Below, piece by piece: positions 56,899-64,000 of a stretch of 64,000 bases of DNA. A model generated the notes under the pieces. That model had not been told where the DNA came from and ran no database searches. It saw nothing but the letters and a program-made list of their open reading frames with translations. The position numbers and the translations under genes are program-made. The DNA comes from Raphanus sativus (Eukaryota > Streptophyta > Magnoliopsida > Brassicales > Brassicaceae). The stretch is from the NCBI RefSeq assembly GCF_000801105.2, contig NC_079519.1:6942668-7006667 (forward strand), written 5' to 3'. How positions within the stretch are numbered: the stretch's first letter is position 1; every line of letters starts with the position of its first letter.

Positions 56899-59764
56899 CA
56901 ATCTCTGAAGAAGAAATCCAGAGAGGGAGATCGCAAGAAGAAGACCCTTCATCCGCCTCCTCCGGAGATCACCGCTTCCATAAGCTTCGCGGCGTCCGAT
57001 GGCGAATCAACCTCGGAATCTTGCCTTCTTCTCCTTCCTCCCCCATCGATGACCTTCGCAGAGTCACCGCCGATTCCAGAAGAAGGTCCTTTTTTTACAT
57101 ACATTCCTCACAATCAAAGATTCTTTTTTTTCTGATTAATTTTAATTTGGGTTAGATATGCTGCTTTGAGAAGGAGACTATTGATTGATCCACATTTGCC
57201 TAAGAAAGGAATCAATTCTCCAGATCTTACCATTGATAACCCTTTATCACAGAATCCTGGTAACATTCTCTTTTTTAAAAAAATATAACTTCAATCAAAG
57301 ATCTTTTTCTCCAAAATGTAGTAAAAAAGTATCTGGATTGGTGTAGATAGCACTTGGGGAAGGTTCTTCCGTAACGCAGAGCTTGAGAAAACACTCGATC
57401 AAGATCTTTCACGCTTGTATCCTGAACATGGGAGTTACTTTCAATCCTCTGGATGTCAAGGGATGCTAAGACGGATACTTCTCCTTTGGTGTTTAAAGCA
57501 TCCAGAGATTGGTTATAGACAAGGTTCGTTTAGATTTTTCTTTTTTCTTATATGCTCTATCTATCGGTCTGACTTGGAGGAACGTACTTAGTGTTACAGA
57601 GTGGACTTGAACCACCGAATTTAGAATATTCCTTTTTTAATTATACAGGGGTATTCTGACCCTACATAAATGGTCCAGACTAGTCACGTGTTACCACGTG
57701 TGGGTCCCTGTCCTTGGCGATGCCGAAATGTTAATTCCCTAGTGGCCGGGATAACCAGATTGTTTGTTACCAGACTAGGCTACTACTAAATAGTTAGTTT
57801 AGATACTTTTTGTTTCGATGCTTAAAGAACGGTGCTTATGTTTTGGTTATGTAGGGATGCATGAACTGTTGGCTCCTTTGCTTTATGTTCTTCAAGTGGA
57901 TGTGCAATATCTCACCGAAGTTAGATCAAACTACGAAGACCAGTTCACCGATTTGTTTGATGAGCTAGCCTTTCAAGAACGCGATTCCGCAGCTTACGAT
58001 TTCGATATAAAGAAAGTTTTAGATGATTCCATGGAAGAAGAAGAAGAGGAAGAAGAACATGCCACCAGGAAGAAGAAGAAGAAACCGAAGAGATTCGACG
58101 AACTCGACACCGAGACGCAGACTGCTGTTCTGCTGAGCGATGCTTACGGAGCAGAAGGAGAATTAGGTATCGTCCTCTCAGACAAGTTCCTAGAACACGA
58201 CGCCTACTCTATGTTCGACGCTCTCATGTACTACGGTGGATCTTCTTCCCTAGGATCTGTTTCGGTTGCCAACTTCTTTGTGTACTCAGCTCCGAGCGAC
58301 TCCGTCACGGGGCTGCCTCCAGTGATAGAAGCTTCTTCGGCGTTATATTACTTACTCTCTCTAGTCGACGCTTCTCTCCACAGCCATCTAGTCGAGCTCG
58401 GCGTTGAGCCTCAGTACTTTGCCCTGCGTTGGCTACGCGTTTTGTTCGGGAGAGAGTTTCCTCTGAGCAATCTATTAACCGTGTGGGATGAGATATTCTC
58501 TGCAGACAACTCTGAGGTGGTGGAGAGAGTCTCTGCCGTTGAGGATGGTGATGATGATGTTTCAGGGTTCGAGTTCAGGATCCTTAGCTCTCCGCGTGGA
58601 GCTTTGGTTGCAGGGATGGCGGTTTCGATGATACTTTATCTGAGATCTTCCCTGCTAGCCACGGAGAACGCGACGTCTTCTCTCAAGAGGCTACTTAACT
58701 TTCCAGAGGATGTTGATTTGTGCAAAGTCATCGACAAGGCTAAGTCTTTGCAGAGTCTAGCGTTGGAGATCAATGCTCGTCGCGATTTGCTTCCGAAAGG
58801 GTCGAGGAAACCTATGATGAGAGGACACAGCTTGTCTGTTGATTCGATCTCGCTTGGTGGTTCTTCTTCTTCTCCTGTGGGGAGAGTTCCTGAGAGCTAC
58901 TGGGAAGAGAAATGGAGAGTTATGAATGAGGAAGAAGAAGAAGCAGCGAGGAGGAGGAGGAGGAAAGCGTCGACTAGAGAGAACACGGTGAAGAAGAGCT
59001 GGTCGGAGAGAGTGAAGCTGAGGCTCTCGAGGACTGAGTCTGATCCGTCGGATAGAAGCGGGAACAACAAGCCGCCTATTAGACGTAGTTTGCTTGATGA
59101 TTTGTCCAAGCAGCTCGGGGACAAAGAAGATTCAGTCTCTCCGACCAACACAGACACAGATGTTGAACGGTCATCTACTGTTTCTGGTTCGCCAAGCGGG
59201 GAGTGTGAGGATAATGGTTTAGATAAAGGCAAAAGCGAGGACCACGTGGAGTTGCCACTTCCGGTTCCTGAGAACGAGTCTGAGGGGAAGTCAGTGGTGA
59301 ACATCTTCAGGGATAGGAATATTCTTTCGGGTAAGTTCCAGAGGCTATGGAGGTTAGGTAGAAACTCGTCCGAGGAGGAGACTAAAGAAGCTAAACCAAT
59401 AGAGCCTGAAGCTAAACCGATAGAACCTGAAGCTAAACCAGTAGAACCGGAAGCTAAACCGTTAGTTCATGAAGAAGAGGAAGAACGGACCAATTCGGAA
59501 TCAACAGTAGGTGATGGAGATGCATTAAAGAATACAGGAAGGTCTATGCTTGAACATATTAAGGTAAACAAGTTTTTGAGTATTATAAACCAAGATTAGA
59601 ACTTGACTTGAGGCATCTTATTGGATGTTTTGGTGCATTAGGTGATAGAGTCGGTGTTGGAGCAAAGTTCACCGGAGAATATGGCTGAAAACCATAGACT
59701 AACAGTTGAAGAAGCTCTCAGAGAACTTCGTAGACTTGGAACTATGTTGTTGTCGGAAATGTAA
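56895..59764 (+). CDS. TBC-domain Rab GTPase-activating protein
   Basis: Ypt/Rab-GAP (Gyp1-like TBC) protein, stimulating GTP hydrolysis on Rab GTPases in membrane traffic. Exons: 56895-57085, 57156-57259, 57347-57523, 57855-59563 and 59642-59764 (stop TAA), all GT-AG; 767 residues. TBC motifs: HKLRGVRWRINLGILP at the start, the IxxDxxR-type arginine finger as LDQDLSR, and YRQG glutamine finger (GYRQGMHEL) at the exon 3/4 junction. Later parts read SDKFLEHDAYSMFDALMYY and LRWLRVLFGREFPLSNLLTV. After the domain come a Glu run (EEEEEEEEH), basic and Ser-rich regions, and four EAKP[IV]EPEA-like heptads (59389-59466). Intron 3 holds a SINE-like insertion. An ATG frame upstream overlaps the start. 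Matches At5g57210 in order; the Rab target is unknown. Confidence 0.92.
57650..57765 (-). mobile_element. SINE-like element in TBC intron 3, copy 2 (inverted)
   Basis: Reverse complement shares CACTAGGGAATTAACATTTC, GGCATCGCC, ACACGTGACTAGTCTGG and CCCTGTATAAT with copy 1 at 54110-54273, 3.4 kb away. It lies in the enlarged 331-bp intron, clear of both splice sites. Confidence 0.6.
59389..59466 (+). repeat. In-frame 21-bp tandem repeat in the TBC gene
   Basis: Four copies of GAAGCTAAACC[AGC][AG]TAGA[AG]CC[TG] encode EAKPIEP / EAKPVEP heptads, the last ending EAKPLVHE. The repeat preserves frame and lies in the non-catalytic tail. Confidence 0.85.
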
Positions 59765-61160
59765 AGTTTATTACTACTTGCGGCTTCGTAATTTAATTTG
59801 TAATCTGAAAATTTATTTTCTCTCGTTGTATGTGTGTGTATCTGTGTGTGTGTGTGGGAGAGGGAGACCGAGTAAGCATATTGTAGATATGAGAATTTTT
59901 GAAGAGGGTTTTGGTTTTTTCTTTAGCAGTATTAGTACTAGAGATCTAGGTTTCTTCTAGCACAAGGGACCTGAGTTTCTTTGGACTTTTTAACCCTAAT
60001 GGGTTTTCAACGGTTTGTAATGACAACAGCTGAATGCATTTAATAACAACTTCCCTCCATTTCTGTGCCTGACCGTTAATCCTTTAGGGCCATTTATTTT
60101 TTCATCTGAATGTCAATTCCATTAACCAATGACCATTACCATCCTTACAACAAAAAAAAATCAATAAAGAAGAGGCAAACGAACCACAAACCACAACAAG
60201 ATCACATTCACATTCAAAACATCCTTAAGCCACAAAGGAAAGCCAGCATGATGTAGCCGAAGATGTTTATGTAACCTATTGATTTTAAGAATACCTAGGA
60301 ACTGATGGTTTTTGAATTCGTTGAGATCCATAGATCTACCAAAAAAACAAGATTAAAATATTATTCTTATTGGTTTATGGAGACCTTTTTTATTTTGAAC
60401 GTCTGATTAATTATGATATTACAACGATGAAAGTATTATATAGACGATTTTACAGCCGACAATTCTATCATATTTTACGAGAATTCATGTCTGGTTGCAC
60501 CGTTCTGAGCCGTACTATGAAATTCATGTTTGATGGTATGCCCTGCACCAAGCTGAAGACCTCTTATAACCTATTTTTCCATAATAGATATAATTTGATA
60601 TTTTCTTAGCTTTGCACCCTAGACCATGGAAACCTATTTAAAAAAACTTTTTTTAGTAATCAAGTTATAAACCAAAAATAAGAACACCAAACTCTAAAAA
60701 AAATTAAATTAATATCCTAATAATAATTAAAACATTAAATATTAAAATATTAGAATATTCTTAAATATTCTCTGCATCACAAGAGCTACATAGGCTTGCC
60801 ATCGGTCTTCTTCAATCACATTTTTTGCTATCAAGAAAGCTCCAAGGTTTTCTTTTCTTGATTGATGTTCAATCTCCAGTTAGAGTCATTTAGTTTTTGA
60901 TTTTCTACAGAAATAAATAAATTCAATTGTCTTGTGTGGGTTCTATTTTCTGAACATTTTTAAAAAAAAACATGAATAGCGTTGAAATACAAATATTAAG
61001 CTGAAATAAATATTAAAATTAAGGGAGAAAGAGAAGAAAGTCCCGACAATATAGAACGTCTTGTACTATAAAATAGTTAAAGAATAATAATAAGCTGAAT
61101 TAAATCGAAGTTAGAAAAAAAAACAAAAGACAAAGAGAGAAGTTATTGAGATGACCTTTC
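59765..61160. other. Convergent intergenic region between TBC and ANTH genes
   Basis: TBC 3' UTR with a (TG)n tract at 59829-59855, AT-rich spacer, and the ANTH gene 3' UTR on the right. No other gene; a small + frame at 60370-60609 has no recognised domain. Confidence 0.5.
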
Positions 61161-64000
61161 CTAAAGGAGCATATGGTTATTGTGCTGCTGCTGAGTAGAA
61201 GATGAAGGAGGAGCTGGTAAAGCAAGAAAAGTATCACCAAAAGGGTTAGCAGAAGAAGACGAAGGATTTGGTGAGAAGTGCTGATATTGTTGCTGATAAG
61301 GTGAGTAGTTGTTGTTGTTATATGGATTCTGATTATTATTATTCATCATCATCATTTGCTGTTGTTGCATTGCCATTTGAACATTGGTTGGTGGAGCCAT
61401 GTTACTAGACATTGCAAAAGGATCATGTTGCATCCCAAACGGGTTCGCAGTTGATGAGTGTGGTTCTCCGTGTGTAGCCGTGGCTCCAAATCCGTAACCA
61501 GCATTGGTTAGTTGGATCTGTCTTCTCGCTGTGTCGTCTTCGTAAAGACTGTCTAGTAGAAGATTGTCAAATCCTCCTCCCTATAAATAGTGACACCAAG
61601 TGAGTTAGAAATAGAAAGTATCTTTAGTTCAGAGCCGGTTCTAGGCACAACCGAATAAAACATTTGTATTAGTCCCCACACTTTAGTGAGCTAATATATG
61701 TGGATCAAATGTCTGAGTTGAACTTTTTTTTTAATTAAGATTTAAAGTAAAAATGTTTATAGCCCCCTAAATCTCACATCCGAAAACGAATGTTTGAATG
61801 AGAGACTTACGAGTTTTGTTGCTATTGTGGGACGAGTATTGTTGTTATTGTTGTTGTTTTGTGGTGTGACTAATGCAAGCTCCCAACCACTTCCTCCAGC
61901 TTCTATCAAGCTAAGACTATTAGATGGGCCTGAAGTTTCATGTCCTGCAGAGACAATGTATTATCAGTTTCTGATCTTTTTCCTAGAATAGTAATATGTT
62001 GTTTTTCTTGTCTCTACCTGGTGGATAAATGGCAAGAGCCAATGCGTTTTTCTCTTCAATCTCTGCGGCTTGTGGGTTTATTTCATTAAGACCCTGCACC
62101 AATGCAAAGAAAATGCTCACTGAGTTTTGAGGTTTGGTTCTACAAATGGTGCAGTGATGTGTTAAAAGAAGACTCACTAGTAAGTCATCAGTGTCTATCA
62201 ATGGTGAAGGTTTAACTTCTTCCTCTACTTTCTCCTCTTCAGGTTCTTCTTCCTCTTCTTCGACAAGAGGCTGATCAGTTTCTGGGTTTTGGTTTTCGTC
62301 TTCCGCAGGTTCTTCTGGCTGTTCTTCTTCTTGTGGTTCTGGTTCCTCCTCTTTTTCCTCATACTCCTGTTAATAGAGGAAGAACCAAATGTCAAACTAT
62401 ATGGAGATTGTTCAAATGAATTGAGAATTTGATGAGATGAAATTCATGCTTTTACCAGTTTTTTCTGTACAGAACCACTCTGAGGCGCTTCTTTGATGTA
62501 CTCTTCCATTGTTGCAAGAAACGATGGAGGAGGCTGAAACAAGTTTTCAGATAAGTGATCAATGAAAACACACATCAGTTTTACGTGTATACAAAAAGCT
62601 AAGAACCAACCTGTCTTAATGTAGGGAACTGAAAGTTCCTAGCGAGCTCTAGCCCTTTGCAGTAATCATAAAACTCAGCCAAATTCTCAGCCTAACAAAA
62701 AAAAACCAACCATCAAGAAGCAAAGCTTAACGTCTCTGAAAAAAATCTTTAATACATCTCAAAACGTAGGAACATGACTGATTAAGCGTTGTTGCTTCAC
62801 CTGTTGACCAGCCCGTTTGTATATGTTTAGCGCTTTAACTGCATCATGTCTTGTCATCTCAAAGAACTAAAGTGACACAGAGAGATAACATACAATCTTT
62901 GAGGTAAAATGCAAAGAGGGAATCAAAAAGTAAGAAATGAAACTTCTTCTTAGAAACAAAAAACAAACCATGTCAACAAGGTTAATGATTCCATCATTGA
63001 TAGCACAGTAGATTTTGAAGCTTTCTTTAAGCACCAATGCAAGAGCATACTGGATTAGATAGTTGCTATAAGCTGCTCCCTCAGGCTGCAAAACTGAAAA
63101 CAAATAAGGAAAGAAAATCTTCTCCAGTTGCATGTAAAAAAATGTAAAAACATGATGACTTTACTTGACATCCAATTAGCCGGTATAGAAGCTGTTGTAA
63201 CGCAGGTAACTGTTCTAACAGATCTTCACCAGACAACATCCTTGTCCTATGCGTCTACAGACCAATTGAAAACACAAAGATTAATTTCCTTTATAATAAA
63301 TGTTAGACTGATGATGAGAAGTCAGAGACAAACCTTGGAAGCTGCACCTGAACCTTTAGGCAAACGCTCTGCCTCTATGTCATACTTTAAAACACGATAG
63401 CATTCAAGCCGCTCTTCAAGAAAGAGCGCGTATGTTCTGACCCAAGCAGAGCAGTCCCAAGCTGCATTATAAAAACAATAATATGATTATACTAACAAGA
63501 AAAAAAATGCATATGCATATGCAGAAAAAGAAAGTGTTTGTATAAATTCACCAAGAGGACTTGTATCGTCTTTGAAGTTAGAAATCCTGAGAATATGTCT
63601 TCTGTGTGAGTAATTAAGAAGCTCTTCTCTAAACGTAGGATCACCTTCTCTTAATGTTCTGTGAATGACTATTAACACCTTCATTGCTACCTGTACGTAC
63701 GTGTTTTGTGTCAAAACTAAACGATCTATATATCGAAGGTAAATGCGATAAGTAATTTAGAAGGAGAAAGAAAACTTACAACCCAAGTACGAGTTTTGGA
63801 CAATCTCTTTGACAATGCATGAATGCAGTAAGCAACATCTGCTCTTGGTTGTATTGCAGATGTCGCGGAGAATATTTCTGCAGAAGTATAACAACGTACG
63901 TCGTTATAATTCTCCGACAATGTCATGGGATCTTGATAAAAGAGTAGAGGAAACTTACTACGAACGTGACGTTCTTTGGGAGGAGACTCTACATGGTTCG
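61161..64000 (-). CDS. ANTH-domain clathrin assembly protein (AP180/CALM-like), 5' end outside window
   Basis: Endocytic adaptor that binds phosphoinositides and promotes clathrin coat assembly. Thirteen exons seen on the minus strand: 64000-63959, 63877-63780, 63690-63552, 63461-63334, 63254-63165, 63085-62969, 62866-62801, 62691-62611, 62533-62456, 62366-62178, 62093-62018, 61944-61811 and 61580-61161, all joined in frame with GT-AG. ANTH motifs: [93 protein letters not shown]. The C-terminal half has a Glu/Pro-rich linker, DLL (clathrin box type), two NPF and one DPF motif, and Gln/Met/Asn runs. Only the first ~40 residues with the lipid-binding Lys patch are missing. Matches At5g57200. 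Confidence 0.93.

Noticed and set aside
60370..60609. 79-residue + frame in the TBC-ANTH spacer
   Set aside because: No ATG-initiated conserved product recognised; AT-rich convergent intergenic sequence.

Overview
The window is plant nuclear DNA from the Brassicaceae, most likely a Brassica species. The coding genes are intron-rich with canonical GT-AG junctions. Their products and order match, as I recall it, the Arabidopsis thaliana chromosome 5 block from At5g57300 down to At5g57200. The repeats (AtREP-like Helitrons, Stowaway, PIF and Mutator MITEs, plant LINEs) are those of the family. I did not run a search; orthology is from recognised protein sequence and gene order.

Layout. 0-9.4 kb is gene-dense on the + strand: COQ5 (5' end outside the window), 60S acidic ribosomal protein P3, a Core-2/I-branching glycosyltransferase-like gene and an intronless 925-residue PPR gene. 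9.5-11.6 kb is an ORP4C-like oxysterol-binding protein gene (-). 11.6-20 kb is a transposon block: a LINE-like element with a 17-bp target duplication carrying a 2.9-kb Helitron, several Stowaway MITEs, an hAT-like MITE and a 785-bp Helitron. 20.1-21.1 kb is a small thioredoxin-fold gene (-). 24.1-26.5 kb is CYP81F2 (-), an indole glucosinolate hydroxylase. 26.9-56.6 kb is about 30 kb of nested mobile DNA: a 4.4-kb Mutator-like element inside an hAT MITE, Helitrons with captured sequence, a Ty3/gypsy-type LTR remnant, a LINE RNase H remnant, a nearly intact hAT transposase pseudogene, foldback elements and a large palindrome cluster. 56.9-59.8 kb is a TBC (Rab-GAP) gene (+). 61.2-64 kb is an ANTH clathrin-assembly gene (-) whose 5' end lies outside the window.

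The genes do not form a pathway; they are neighbours by ancestral colinearity. Two Arabidopsis neighbours, as I recall them (the RID2-type methyltransferase and CYP71B10), are absent at the expected places, which fits fractionation of a triplicated Brassica segment.

I see no clearly new biological system. The most distinctive signals are a recurrent class of 7-36 bp A-tailed micro-insertions flanked by 10-16 bp duplications (about nine copies), transposons nested with readable target-site duplications, a Helitron that seems to carry a multi-exon coiled-coil gene, and the nested palindrome at 55.1-56.6 kb. Exon coordinates were set by hand from splice sites and reading frame.
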